Below are positions 17,394-25,679 of a DNA stretch of 64,000 nt, one piece after another (within the stretch, counting starts at the first letter, position 1; each line of letters opens with the position of its first letter). The stretch covers positions 186,001 to 250,000 of the forward strand of contig NZ_JBHTJI010000042.1 of the NCBI RefSeq assembly GCF_042675665.1, given 5' to 3'. The notes under the pieces were generated by a model, which saw nothing but the letters and a program-made list of their open reading frames with translations, did no database searches and had not been told where the DNA came from. Source of the DNA: Mariniflexile jejuense (GTDB lineage: Bacteria > Bacteroidota > Bacteroidia > Flavobacteriales > Flavobacteriaceae). The position numbers and the translations under genes are program-made.

Positions 17394-18065
17394 CTATGCT
17401 ATTTTTTTATATATTCTAATCTCTTTTTTGTTAAACTCAATAATTTCTTCATCTTTCAATTCATTTATAAGAATATTCAAAGTAGGTCTGGAAGTTCCTA
17501 TTAGAGAAGCTATGTCTTTTTGAGTATATGGGTGGTTTATAACTATATCTCCCGTTTTTTTACAATTATAACCATATTCTTCACCTAATTCATTTAGAAA
17601 TTCAAGAAGCCTAGTTTTTGTATCTTTAAACATTAAAAGCTGAAGTCTTCTTTCTAATTTTTGAAGTTTAAAACCAATAAACTTATATATTCTAAAACTG
17701 AAAGTTTCATTTTTTCGCATTAAATCGTGCATAACATCTACACTTACAGGACAAATACTTGTTAGGTTATCAATAGATTGGGCAAATTCTTCTCTTTTAT
17801 ATTCTCCAAGAATTGCTTTTTCACCAAATAATTGTCCTTTAGATAAAATAGCCTTTATAACCTCTGTGCCATCTTCATTATAATAGCCAATTTTTACTTT
17901 TCCTTTTTCAATAAGAAACACTTTGTTTGAAGATTCCTCTTCAAAATAAATATAGTCTTGCTTTTTATAGGAATCAAAATCATGGCTATTTTTATATTCT
18001 TTAAACTTATGAGGGCAAAGTATTTTAAATAAGTTTACATCTTCGAAAAACCAAAGTGGATTCAT
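17394..18065 (-). CDS. Crp/Fnr-family transcriptional regulator
   Basis: A 223-aa regulator. A cyclic-nucleotide-binding-like domain covers about 20-125 (NKVFLIEKGKVKIGYYNEDG, GQLFGEKAIL). A Crp-type winged helix covers about 150-220 (YTQKDIASLIGTSRPTLNIL). There is no Cys cluster for an iron-sulfur sensor, so it is not a classic FNR. The lipoprotein gene downstream may be its target, inferred from orientation and position only. Confidence 0.85.
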   Translation of the reverse strand: MNPLWFFEDVNLFKILCPHKFKEYKNSHDFDSYKKQDYIYFEEESSNKVFLIEKGKVKIGYYNEDGTEVIKAILSKGQLFGEKAILGEYKREEFAQSIDNLTSICPVSVDVMHDLMRKNETFSFRIYKFIGFKLQKLERRLQLLMFKDTKTRLLEFLNELGEEYGYNCKKTGDIVINHPYTQKDIASLIGTSRPTLNILINELKDEEIIEFNKKEIRIYKKIA

Positions 18066-18126
18066 AATTTAGTTGTTTTGTTGGCTTAATACAGTCGTAA
18101 ATTTTTAAAAAACTATCATATACAAA

Positions 18127-18157
18127 TAAAAAAACCTCCAAAAAGGAGATTTTTTTA
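18127..18157 (-). terminator. Terminator after DUF5606 gene
   Basis: A short CTCC/GGAG stem flanked by A and T runs, 27 nt past the stop of the gene at 18184-18609. It ends the ruvX-def-DUF5606 group. Confidence 0.55.
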
Positions 18158-18183
18158 TATGATTTTCATAAAACTACTAATTA

Positions 18184-18609
18184 TTATTCTTCTTCAGACT
18201 TTGCATTTTCTTTACTAGAATTTTCAAAATCTAACATATCGTGTTCTTGCAGCAAGTTATACCATTGTATTACTTTTTTTATGTCGCTTACATACACACG
18301 ATCTTCATCATATTCTGGTAATATTTCAAAGAAATATTCTTCTAATTTATCTTTACTATCTTTTGCTTTTACAGCTGTTTGCCCACCATTTTCTTTCTTT
18401 TTAATGCTTTTAAGCACTTCTTTTAAAGGCACTTCTTCTGTTAAGGTATAAATAGCTATTTCACTTAAAACACTTACATTTTGTTGAATATTTACTGATA
18501 AACGTTTTTTATCAATTAAAGATTCTGCTACAAAACCACCTCGTGTTTGTGCTACTAATTTATATAATCCTGGTTTTCCTGCAATAGCTAAAACTTTTTC
18601 TAAACTCAT
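18184..18609 (-). CDS. DUF5606 family protein
   Basis: A 141-aa cytoplasmic protein of a family I know only from Bacteroidota. The conserved N-terminus is VLAIAGKPGLYKLVAQTRGG, followed by a small beta-rich domain (ESLIDKKRLSVNIQ). After it come a lysine-rich linker, a helical stretch DEDRVYVSDIKKVIQWYNLL and an acidic tail. Function is unknown. It follows peptide deformylase by 55 nt on the same strand. Confidence 0.8.
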   Translation of the reverse strand: MSLEKVLAIAGKPGLYKLVAQTRGGFVAESLIDKKRLSVNIQQNVSVLSEIAIYTLTEEVPLKEVLKSIKKKENGGQTAVKAKDSKDKLEEYFFEILPEYDEDRVYVSDIKKVIQWYNLLQEHDMLDFENSSKENAKSEEE

Positions 18610-18664
18610 AAATTATTTTTTTGAAAAAGGCAAATATCAACTGTTTGTTGATGCTTTGCAAATA

Positions 18665-19255
18665 TTATCGTTTCTTTTTTTGGTCTGGAAAACGCATGCG
18701 GTAATCTACATCAATCTTTCCTTTAGAAATGTTTGTTAACCTTCCTTTTATTAAACGCTTTTTTAAACTTGACAGCTTATCTGTAAACAAAACACCTTCA
18801 ATATGGTCGTATTCATGCTGAATAACACGAGCTATTAAGCCATCAAATACTTCGGTATGTTGCTTAAAATTTTCATCAAGATATTCAACAGTTATTACAG
18901 GTTTTCTAAAAACATCTTCACGCACATCTGGAATACTTAAACAGCCTTCATTAAATGCCCATTCGCTACCTTCTTCATTTAAAATTTTAGCATTTATAAA
19001 TACACGTTTAAAACCGTTTAGTGCTTTTTGCTCGTTTGATGTTAAATCTTCATCATCTGAAAATGGTGTTGTATCAACAATAAAAAGTCTTATTGCTAAA
19101 CCTATTTGTGGTGCTGCTAAACCTACGCCACTTGCGTTGTACATAGTGTCAAACATATTGGCTAGCAATGCATCTAGTTGTGGATACTCTTTATTTATAT
19201 CGACACACATTTTTTTTAAAACTGGGTCGCCATATGCTACAATGGGTAAAATCAT
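18665..19255 (-). CDS. def: Peptide deformylase
   Basis: A 196-aa iron/zinc enzyme that removes the formyl group from nascent proteins. All three motifs are present: GVGLAAPQIG, EGCLSIP (metal Cys) and HEYDH (the HExxH metal site). The start at 19255 (MILPIVAYGDPVL) is the family's usual N-terminus; an upstream in-frame start would add nine residues that fit nothing. It lies 83 nt after ruvX on the same strand, an arrangement I recall from other Bacteroidota. Confidence 0.95.
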   Translation of the reverse strand: MILPIVAYGDPVLKKMCVDINKEYPQLDALLANMFDTMYNASGVGLAAPQIGLAIRLFIVDTTPFSDDEDLTSNEQKALNGFKRVFINAKILNEEGSEWAFNEGCLSIPDVREDVFRKPVITVEYLDENFKQHTEVFDGLIARVIQHEYDHIEGVLFTDKLSSLKKRLIKGRLTNISKGKIDVDYRMRFPDQKKKR

Positions 19256-19338
19256 GGTTGAAATTTGTATTATTAGCTGCAAAAATACAATACTTATGTA
19301 TTATTGTTTGTATTTAATAGAAATTATTAAGAAGAAAA

Positions 19339-19749
19339 CTATTTTGAATATAAATAGCTTTGTAAAATAAGTGTTGCACTAATTTCATCAACCAAAGCCT
19401 TATTTTTTCGTTGATTTTTTTTAAGTCCGCTATCAATCATTGTTTGAAATGCCATTTTTGAAGTAAAACGTTCATCAACACGTTTAATTGGAATATTAGG
19501 AAATTGTGTTTCAAGCTTTTTTAAAAAAGGCGCAATTAGTACTTCACTTTCTGAAGCTGTGTTATCCATCTGCTTAGGTTCGCCAACTACAAATAATTCA
19601 ACCAATTCTTTAGAAGTGTAATCTTTTAAAAACACCAATAATTCAGTTGTATTAACAGTAGTGAGTCCAGATGCTATAATTTGAAGCTCATCGGTTACTG
19701 CTAAACCTGTGCGTTTCATACCATAATCTATTGCTAAAATGCGAGCCAT
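19339..19749 (-). CDS. ruvX: Putative pre-16S rRNA nuclease / Holliday junction resolvase
   Basis: A 136-aa RNase-H-fold protein of the YqgF family. The first acidic motif is RILAIDYGMKRTGLAV, then VVGEPKQMD, then the RxDERFTS motif (VDERFTSKMA) and the final Asp in KALVDEISATLIL. It trims the 5' end of 16S rRNA in studied bacteria and was earlier proposed as a junction resolvase. First gene of the ruvX-def-DUF5606 group. Confidence 0.92.
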   Translation of the reverse strand: MARILAIDYGMKRTGLAVTDELQIIASGLTTVNTTELLVFLKDYTSKELVELFVVGEPKQMDNTASESEVLIAPFLKKLETQFPNIPIKRVDERFTSKMAFQTMIDSGLKKNQRKNKALVDEISATLILQSYLYSK

Positions 19750-19784
19750 AAGTAGTTTTTATTTCAAAATACGGGATAAAGATA

Positions 19785-19815
19785 AAAAAGACCTTCTTTT
19801 CAGAAAGCCTTTTTT
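19785..19815 (-). terminator. Terminator after the small secreted gene
   Basis: An imperfect stem, AAAAAAG..CTTCT with AGAAAG..CTTTTTT, between the stop of the 19859-20167 gene and the start of ruvX. Confidence 0.5.
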
Positions 19816-19858
19816 CAATTTAACCTTATGTAATTTTTGAATATGAACTCGTTTTTAA

Positions 19859-20167
19859 TTAAGCTTTTACAGCTTTATTGATTTTAGGAAACATTAAGTT
19901 TAAGTTATCTACATTTCTTAAACGGTTAAAGTAAAGTTTAATATCACTATTACTACGAGCAATAGATTCTTTTACTTCTGAAGCATTTATTAACATTACT
20001 TCATTTTCGTTTGTAGTAGTTGTAGTTTCAACTGTTACTTGTTTATCATCATTTGAAACAGATACAGTATTAGTAATCTCAACTTTTACAGTTTCAGTAG
20101 TGCTTTGTGCGTTACCAAATGAGAAAGCTAGTAAGAAGATTATTAATATGTAAAAATTTGTTTTCAT
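19859..20167 (-). CDS. Small secreted protein of unknown function
   Basis: A 102-aa protein. The ATG at 20167 opens a signal peptide (NFYILIIFLLAFSFGNAQS); the frame is open further upstream but has no better start. The mature part begins with a Thr/Val-rich strand region (TETVKVEITNTVSVSNDDKQ, then VETTTTT). It ends with a basic helix containing LYFNRLRNVDNLNLMFPKIN. I recognise no family. It has its own terminator and faces away from dapD. Confidence 0.65.
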   Translation of the reverse strand: MKTNFYILIIFLLAFSFGNAQSTTETVKVEITNTVSVSNDDKQVTVETTTTTNENEVMLINASEVKESIARSNSDIKLYFNRLRNVDNLNLMFPKINKAVKA

Positions 20168-20498
20168 CTGTTTGTTATTGTTTGATGAGACAAATATATA
20201 TCTGCACAAAGCCTCATACACAATAAATTAGTTGTACACGACGGTATTTTCGATTAGTAGTGGAGTGACAAATTTTTATCGATAAACAGATGAAAAGCAT
20301 GTTTTAAAAGACTAAAAACACCAAAAATGTATTTCATCCGATTATTTTTTTCTTTGAAAGATGAAATGAGCAACTAATTTTTGAAAAATTGTCGTTTAAC
20401 GACATCTTTTAATGTCTTTTAAAAGTTTATATAATAGAGGTTTCATTCCTGTTTTTTAACAGATACCTCTTATATTTGCCAAAAATTAAAATATAATA
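20168..20498. promoter_or_regulatory. Divergent control region with stacked inverted repeats
   Basis: A 331-bp gap between the small secreted gene (leftward) and dapD (rightward). It holds a palindrome GTCGTTTAACGAC (20391-20403) and a nested repeat: AGAGGT (20436) with ACCTCT (20465), and CCTGTT with AACAG inside. Immediately after lies a -7 box TATATTTG (20471-20478), 21 nt before the dapD ATG. The nested repeat covers the -33 region, so it could be an operator. Confidence 0.45.
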
Positions 20499-21314
20499 AT
20501 GACCGAATTAAGACAAACCATAGAACAAGCTTGGGAAAATAGAGAGCTTTTAAAAGAAGAAAAAACAACTTCAGCCATTAGACAAGTTGTTGACCTATTA
20601 GATAAAGGAGAATTGCGTGTTGCAGAACCTATTGAAGGTGGCTGGCAAGTGAACGAATGGGTGAAAAAAGCTGTTGTTTTATATTTCCCAATTCAAAAAA
20701 TGGAAACTATTGAATGTGGTCCATTAGAATTTCATGATAAAATTCCATTAAAAACAGGTTATGCTGAAAAAGGTATTCGAGTAGTGCCTCATGCAGTTGC
20801 AAGACATGGTGCCTATATTTCTGCCGGAACTATTTTAATGCCTAGTTATGTAAACATTGGTGCTTATGTAGATGAAGGTACAATGGTAGATACTTGGGCT
20901 ACAGTTGGAAGTTGTGCACAAATTGGTAAAAATGTACATTTATCTGGTGGTGTTGGTATTGGTGGTGTTTTAGAACCTTTGCAAGCTGCACCAGTTATTA
21001 TTGAAGATAACGTTTTTGTGGGTTCTAGATGTATTGTGGTTGAAGGCGTGCATGTTGAAACCGAAGCAGTTTTAGGTGCAAATGTAGTATTAACTATGAG
21101 TACTAAAATTATTGACGTAACTGGAGATACACCTATTGAAATGAAAGGTCGTGTACCTGCGCGTTCGGTAGTAATTCCTGGAAGTTACACTAAAAAGTTT
21201 GCTGCTGGTGAATATCAAGTACCTTGTGCATTAATTATTGGAAAACGTAAAGAAAGTACCGATAAGAAAACATCGCTAAACAATGCACTACGTGATAACG
21301 ATGTAGCTGTTTAA
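20499..21314 (+). CDS. dapD: Tetrahydrodipicolinate N-succinyltransferase
   Basis: A 271-aa left-handed beta-helix acyltransferase that succinylates tetrahydrodipicolinate in the diaminopimelate/lysine pathway. The N-terminal helical part (EQAWENRELL) is followed by hexapeptide repeats containing VVPHAVARHGAYI, MPSYVNIGAYVDEGTMVDTW and GGVGIGGVLEPLQAAPVIIE. The length is standard. It is a single-gene unit with its own promoter box and terminator. lysA, the last step of the same pathway, lies 26 kb away. Confidence 0.95.
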   Translation: MTELRQTIEQAWENRELLKEEKTTSAIRQVVDLLDKGELRVAEPIEGGWQVNEWVKKAVVLYFPIQKMETIECGPLEFHDKIPLKTGYAEKGIRVVPHAVARHGAYISAGTILMPSYVNIGAYVDEGTMVDTWATVGSCAQIGKNVHLSGGVGIGGVLEPLQAAPVIIEDNVFVGSRCIVVEGVHVETEAVLGANVVLTMSTKIIDVTGDTPIEMKGRVPARSVVIPGSYTKKFAAGEYQVPCALIIGKRKESTDKKTSLNNALRDNDVAV

Positions 21315-21330
21315 AAAATAATAAAACTTA

Positions 21331-21380
21331 AAACAATTAGCTATCTAAACTACTTTGATTAGATAGCTAATTGTTTTTTT
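21331..21380 (+). terminator. Terminator after dapD
   Basis: A perfect 18-bp stem (AAACAATTAGCTATCTAA, 10-nt loop, complement at 21359-21376) ending in seven Ts, 17 nt past the dapD stop. Confidence 0.85.
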
Positions 21381-21428
21381 ACTAAACTTGTAATCATTTT
21401 TCTTTCTGAAAATTTAATATCTAACTAA

Positions 21429-22547
21429 ATGCGTATTTGTATAACTCGTTCTGAAAAACATGCCTATTCTGAAACTTTTATTCGCGATCAAATTTCAGGA
21501 TTTTCTGAATTTGCAGATGTTTATACAATTCATAGTGGCAGATTTCCTGAAAGAGAAGAAAACGGAACACTTTTAAGCCCTAAACCTTTTTGGATACTTC
21601 ACAAAATAATAAAAACCTTTGTTGGTAGAAATAATTTTTTTAGCAATTACGGTGTAAAAAAGTATCTGAAAAACAACAAAATAGATATTGTTTTATCAAA
21701 TTATGGTATATCGGCTTCACATATGACTCCAGTTTGTAAAGCTTTAAATATTCCTTTAGTTGTTATTTTTCATGGGCATGATGCTACAAACAAAAAAACA
21801 CTTATTAAATACAAAACAAAGTATCAACGTTTATTTAAATATGCTTCATTTATCATTGTTGTATCTGAAGAAATGAAAAAAGGATTAATAAAAAATGGCG
21901 CTAATCCTAAAAAAATAAGGGTTGTACCTTGTGGTGTTGATACCAGTAAATTTAAGCCACAAACAAAAACAACTTCTGAAAAAAACTTTCTTGCTGTTGG
22001 TAGGTTTACTTCCAAAAAAGGGCCACTTTTCACTATTAATGCATTTTATCAAGTTTTACAAAAATTTCCAGAAGCAACACTTACTATGGTTGGTAAAAAA
22101 AACGGTCTTTTTGAAGCTTGTGAAAAGCTTGTAAATGACCTTAAAATACAATCTTCTGTTACGTTTACAGGAATTTTAGAACAAAATGCCATTGCAAATT
22201 TAATGCTAAATTCACTTGCTTTTGTACAACATTCTGTAACTGCACCAAATGGCGACATGGAAGGAACACCTGTAAGCGTTATGGAGGCAAGTTCATGCGG
22301 TTTGCCTATAATAAGCACGCTACATGGCGGTATAAAAGATGCTGTTATTCACAACAAATCAGGCTTTTTAGTTGAAGAAACTCATTTTAATGATATGGCA
22401 AATTACATGATTAAACTGTGTGAAAATCCGGAAATGGCAAAAGAATTTGGATTAAATGGCAGAAAGCATATAGAAGAAAATTACAATCAAAAAAAGCAAC
22501 TAACTAAACTTTTCAATTTGGCAAATGAAGCCATAAATAAAGCCTAA
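21429..22547 (+). CDS. Family 4 glycosyltransferase
   Basis: A 372-aa GT-B enzyme. The N-terminal half has VVIFHGHDATNK and a nucleotide-sugar-facing VVPCGVDTSKF hinge. The C-terminal GT4 domain has LAVGRFTSKKGPLF and the donor-binding ExxxxxxxE stretch in MEGTPVSVMEASSCGLP. It transfers a nucleotide-activated sugar to a growing surface glycan, probably lipopolysaccharide or exopolysaccharide; donor and acceptor are unknown. It is the first of four glycan genes of alternating orientation (21.4-25.0 kb) and converges head-on with the next gene, with no bases between the stops. Confidence 0.88.
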   Translation: MRICITRSEKHAYSETFIRDQISGFSEFADVYTIHSGRFPEREENGTLLSPKPFWILHKIIKTFVGRNNFFSNYGVKKYLKNNKIDIVLSNYGISASHMTPVCKALNIPLVVIFHGHDATNKKTLIKYKTKYQRLFKYASFIIVVSEEMKKGLIKNGANPKKIRVVPCGVDTSKFKPQTKTTSEKNFLAVGRFTSKKGPLFTINAFYQVLQKFPEATLTMVGKKNGLFEACEKLVNDLKIQSSVTFTGILEQNAIANLMLNSLAFVQHSVTAPNGDMEGTPVSVMEASSCGLPIISTLHGGIKDAVIHNKSGFLVEETHFNDMANYMIKLCENPEMAKEFGLNGRKHIEENYNQKKQLTKLFNLANEAINKA

Positions 22548-23366
22548 CTATTTTTTTGCTATTCCAAAATCTGTCCAAGGTATTTTAGAATCTCTAGTAT
22601 GTTTTCTAATAGCTTGGTTTTTAGCGATAGATTCTGGTGTTTTGTAACCGCGTTTATGGTCTAAATGCACACAAATTGCACTGTAACGTATTTGTTTTGA
22701 TTTGATACCAAAATTGGTTAATCGTTCACCTAGCTCACGGTCTTGACCTCCATATTGCATGCGTTCATCAAAACCATTAATAGCTACAATATCTTGTTTC
22801 CAACCAGAAGCATTATGCCCATTCCAACTAGGGTTTGTTGGTGTTAAACTATTTAATAACTTAGAAACAATACCTTTTGCAGTAAGTTTATTATTCTTGA
22901 AAGATGATTTTAACCCATTATTTTTTAGCCATTTTAGCTGAAAACAATTACCTAAAAGAATATCATTTTTAGTTATTTTTTGAGAAATATCCATAGGAAG
23001 CATAAAATAACCACCTGATAAAAAATAACCTTTTTCTTTATTGTTTTGATGAACTTCTAAAAAATCGGCACGCGGAATACAATCGCCATCGCTCATTACA
23101 ATATAATCTGCCTTACAAGCTACAATGGCTTTATTTAAAATTCTAGATTTTTGAAAACCATCATCTTCCTGCCATACATGAGTTATTTTTAAACTAGTAG
23201 CTTTTACAAACTCATCTAATAAAGCTTTCGTTTTTGGCCCAGAACCATCATCTGCAATTACAATTTCAAAATCTTTAAAAGTTTGACAACTATAACCCCA
23301 AAGCACGTTTTCTAACCAAGCTTCCGCATTATATGTGCTAATAATTACTGATATTTCAGGCATCAT
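22548..23366 (-). CDS. Family 2 glycosyltransferase with galactosyltransferase-like C-terminus
   Basis: A 272-aa GT-A enzyme (ATG at 23366; the next Met is adjacent). The N-terminus is PEISVIISTYNAEAWLENVL, followed by VIADDGSGPKT and the metal-binding MSDGDCIPRADF. The C-terminal part NGFDERMQYGGQDRELGERL is the Glyco_transf_7C/galactosyltransferase-like region. It probably adds a hexose in surface-glycan synthesis. The stop abuts the convergent GT4 stop, and it is divergent from the next GT2 gene. Confidence 0.85.
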   Translation of the reverse strand: MMPEISVIISTYNAEAWLENVLWGYSCQTFKDFEIVIADDGSGPKTKALLDEFVKATSLKITHVWQEDDGFQKSRILNKAIVACKADYIVMSDGDCIPRADFLEVHQNNKEKGYFLSGGYFMLPMDISQKITKNDILLGNCFQLKWLKNNGLKSSFKNNKLTAKGIVSKLLNSLTPTNPSWNGHNASGWKQDIVAINGFDERMQYGGQDRELGERLTNFGIKSKQIRYSAICVHLDHKRGYKTPESIAKNQAIRKHTRDSKIPWTDFGIAKK

Positions 23367-23486
23367 GTTGTTCTTAAAATCTAAATTTTTAAAGTGTAGC
23401 AAATTAATAAAAAGTATGGGGAAAACTAAAATAAATAGTCCTAAAGTATTTGATATATTTATATTTGTATCTAATAAACAGATACT

Positions 23487-24245
23487 ATGATTAAACTTTC
23501 AGCAGTTATTATAACCTATAACGAAGAAGAACATTTAGAAAAATGCTTAAGTTCTTTAGTGGACATTGCTGATGAAATTATTGTAGTCGATTCATTTTCA
23601 ACTGACAGAACACCAGAAATTTGCAAATCGTTTAACGTTACTTTTATTCAACATGCTTTTGAAGGCTATATTGAACAAAAAAATTATGCCGTATCGCAAG
23701 CAAAATACAATTACATTTTATCGCTTGATGGAGATGAAGCCTTGTCTGAAACTTTAAAAAATAGCATTTTAATAGTTAAAACTAATTGGCAGCATGATGG
23801 GTATTATTGTAACCGTTCAAATAATTATTGCGGACAGTGGATTAAACATTCCGATTGGTATCCAGACAAAAAACTGCGCTTATTTAAAAAAGAAAGTGGT
23901 GAATGGAAAGGCATAAACCCACACGATTGTTATACCTTAAAAAAAGGACTTAACGCTGGAAAACTAAAAGGTGATTTGCTACATTGGATTTATAGCGATT
24001 ATTCAGACCATAATCAAAAAATAGAACGTTTTTCAACAATTGCATCTGAAGCTTATTTTAAATTGGGCAAAAAATCGTCTATTTGGAAAATTATTTACAG
24101 ACCAACATGGGCGTTTTTTAAAGCTTATTTTTTAAGATTGGGCTTTTTAGATGGTTTAAACGGTTGGATTATTTGTGTACAAACGTACAATGTAACGTTT
24201 TTAAAATATGTGAAGCTTTACCGACTTTGGAAAGTAAAACAATAA
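23487..24245 (+). CDS. Family 2 glycosyltransferase, WaaE/KdtX-like
   Basis: A 252-aa GT-A enzyme. Motifs are LSAVIITYNEEEHLEKCLSS, DEIIVVDSFSTDRT and LSLDGDEALS. The length and the VVDSFSTDRT motif match the WaaE/KdtX branch that glucosylates the inner core of lipopolysaccharide. A -7-like box TATATTTG at 23460-23467 precedes it by 19 nt. It converges with the kinase gene at 24247 with 1 nt between stops. The acceptor is inferred. Confidence 0.83.
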   Translation: MIKLSAVIITYNEEEHLEKCLSSLVDIADEIIVVDSFSTDRTPEICKSFNVTFIQHAFEGYIEQKNYAVSQAKYNYILSLDGDEALSETLKNSILIVKTNWQHDGYYCNRSNNYCGQWIKHSDWYPDKKLRLFKKESGEWKGINPHDCYTLKKGLNAGKLKGDLLHWIYSDYSDHNQKIERFSTIASEAYFKLGKKSSIWKIIYRPTWAFFKAYFLRLGFLDGLNGWIICVQTYNVTFLKYVKLYRLWKVKQ

Positions 24246-24246
24246 T

Positions 24247-25002
24247 TTATTTTTTTAAAAACTTCTTTTTCAATCGTTTTTTCCTATGAAATTTTTCTTG
24301 AAACGTCTCGGTTTCTTGCCACATTAAGCTTACTATTTTATTGTAATCTTCACCAGAACATTTGGCATATTCATCACTCATTACTTCTACCATCGATTTA
24401 TGAATGGTTAAACGTGCAAAATTTTTAATTCTGGTTTCAAAATCTAATGGTCCAAATTCCATTCTGTTTAAATCTACCAAATAAAAATCATAATCAATTC
24501 CATTGTTTTTTATTAAGGTATTTCCGGGTGAATGGTCTAAAAAATGAATACCTTTTTCATGCAAACTAAATGTAAATCTTGTAAATGCTCTTAGTATTGC
24601 ATCATAATTAGGTATATTAAAATCTTTGGTAAGTTCTCTATATGTCATATCACAAACCAATTGTTCACTCACGTAAAAACTTTTATTGAAGAAAAGAGCT
24701 GATTTAAATTCAAAATAAGCAATTGGTTTTGGCGTTCCAACACCCAATTTTATTAACTTATTAGCATATTCAAAAGAGCGTTGTGCTTTACTTTTTCTAA
24801 AAAAATTATATACTATTTTATTAACCGTATTGGGTATTTTAAAGGCTTTTATGTTTAAATCCATCCCAGCTACAGGAATTATTTTAATTACATTTCGGTT
24901 GCCAACGCCACCTTCAAACGTATCAAAATTATAAATTACGTTAGATAGCGCTTCTTTAAAATCGTTATTTAAACCTGTGTTAAAAACCTTTATTTCCTTC
25001 AT
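24247..25002 (-). CDS. Lipopolysaccharide-core (WaaP/Kdo) kinase-like protein
   Basis: A 251-aa protein-kinase-fold protein. The catalytic loop is HFLDHSPGNTLIK (the H-D-x-x-x-x-N pattern) and the metal-binding segment is DFYLVDLNRMEF. These are hallmarks of the lipopolysaccharide kinase (Kdo/WaaP) group, which phosphorylates core sugars. The C-terminus is very basic (HRKKRLKKKFLKK), suiting association with the membrane surface. It sits among glycosyltransferase genes, consistent with core-oligosaccharide modification. The true substrate is unknown. Confidence 0.75.
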   Translation of the reverse strand: MKEIKVFNTGLNNDFKEALSNVIYNFDTFEGGVGNRNVIKIIPVAGMDLNIKAFKIPNTVNKIVYNFFRKSKAQRSFEYANKLIKLGVGTPKPIAYFEFKSALFFNKSFYVSEQLVCDMTYRELTKDFNIPNYDAILRAFTRFTFSLHEKGIHFLDHSPGNTLIKNNGIDYDFYLVDLNRMEFGPLDFETRIKNFARLTIHKSMVEVMSDEYAKCSGEDYNKIVSLMWQETETFQEKFHRKKRLKKKFLKK

Positions 25003-25078
25003 TTAATAAAATAATATCACAAAAAAATTACAGTGCAATCTACTTTAAATTATAACATAACTTTTTAATTTTCTGTTG

Positions 25079-25086
25079 TAAATTTG
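25079..25086 (+). promoter_or_regulatory. -7 box for tsaC
   Basis: TAAATTTG matches TAnnTTTG and lies 27 nt before the ATG at 25114. No clear -33 TTG is visible at the right distance. Confidence 0.4.
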
Positions 25087-25113
25087 CAGCGTTACAAATA
25101 TAAGGTTCATAAA

Positions 25114-25674
25114 ATGAATGAAGAAATAAATAAAGCATTACAAACTTTAAAATCTGGCGGACTTATACTCTACCCTACAGATACTGTTTGGGGTATTGGT
25201 TGCGATGCCACTAATGCGGAAGCCGTAAGTAAGGTTTATAAACTAAAACAACGTATTGATAGTAAAGCGCTAATTTGTTTAGTTGCCGATGATAGAATGC
25301 TGAAAAAATATGTAAAAAAAATACCCGAAGTAGCTTTAAATATTATTGATGTTACAGATAAACCAACTACTATTATTTATGATAATGCACAAAATTTAGC
25401 ATCTAATTTAGTAGCTGAAGATAACACAATTGCCATAAGAATTCCTGATGATGAATTTTGTTTTCAACTTTGCAGAAGACTTAATGGTGCCATTGTTTCA
25501 ACCTCGGCAAACATAAGTGGGTTTCCAACGCCAAATTCATTTAAAGAAATACAACCAGCTATTTTAAAAGGTGTAGACTATGTTGTAAATTTGCACCACG
25601 AGAAAATTTGCAATAAGCCATCATCAATTATCAAATTGAGTAACAATGGTGTCGTGAAGATTATACGAGAGTAA
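25114..25674 (+). CDS. tsaC: Threonylcarbamoyl-AMP synthase (Sua5/YciO/YrdC family)
   Basis: A 186-aa YrdC-domain enzyme that makes threonylcarbamoyl-adenylate for the t6A37 modification of ANN-decoding tRNAs. The substrate cleft motifs are GGLILYPTDTVWGIGCDATN, KQRIDSKALICLV, TIAIRIPDDEFC and GAIVSTSANISGFPTP. The start at 25114 was chosen because the ten residues before it are basic filler and a -7 box lies in between. The short single-domain length fits TsaC rather than long Sua5. Confidence 0.9.
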   Translation: MNEEINKALQTLKSGGLILYPTDTVWGIGCDATNAEAVSKVYKLKQRIDSKALICLVADDRMLKKYVKKIPEVALNIIDVTDKPTTIIYDNAQNLASNLVAEDNTIAIRIPDDEFCFQLCRRLNGAIVSTSANISGFPTPNSFKEIQPAILKGVDYVVNLHHEKICNKPSSIIKLSNNGVVKIIRE

Positions 25675-25679
25675 ATTTA

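Noticed and set aside
20281..20370. Further LytTR-type sites (several TTTCATC/GATGAAA words upstream of dapD)
   Set aside because: Spacing is irregular and most words lack a clear partner 21 nt away. Too weak to list as a site.
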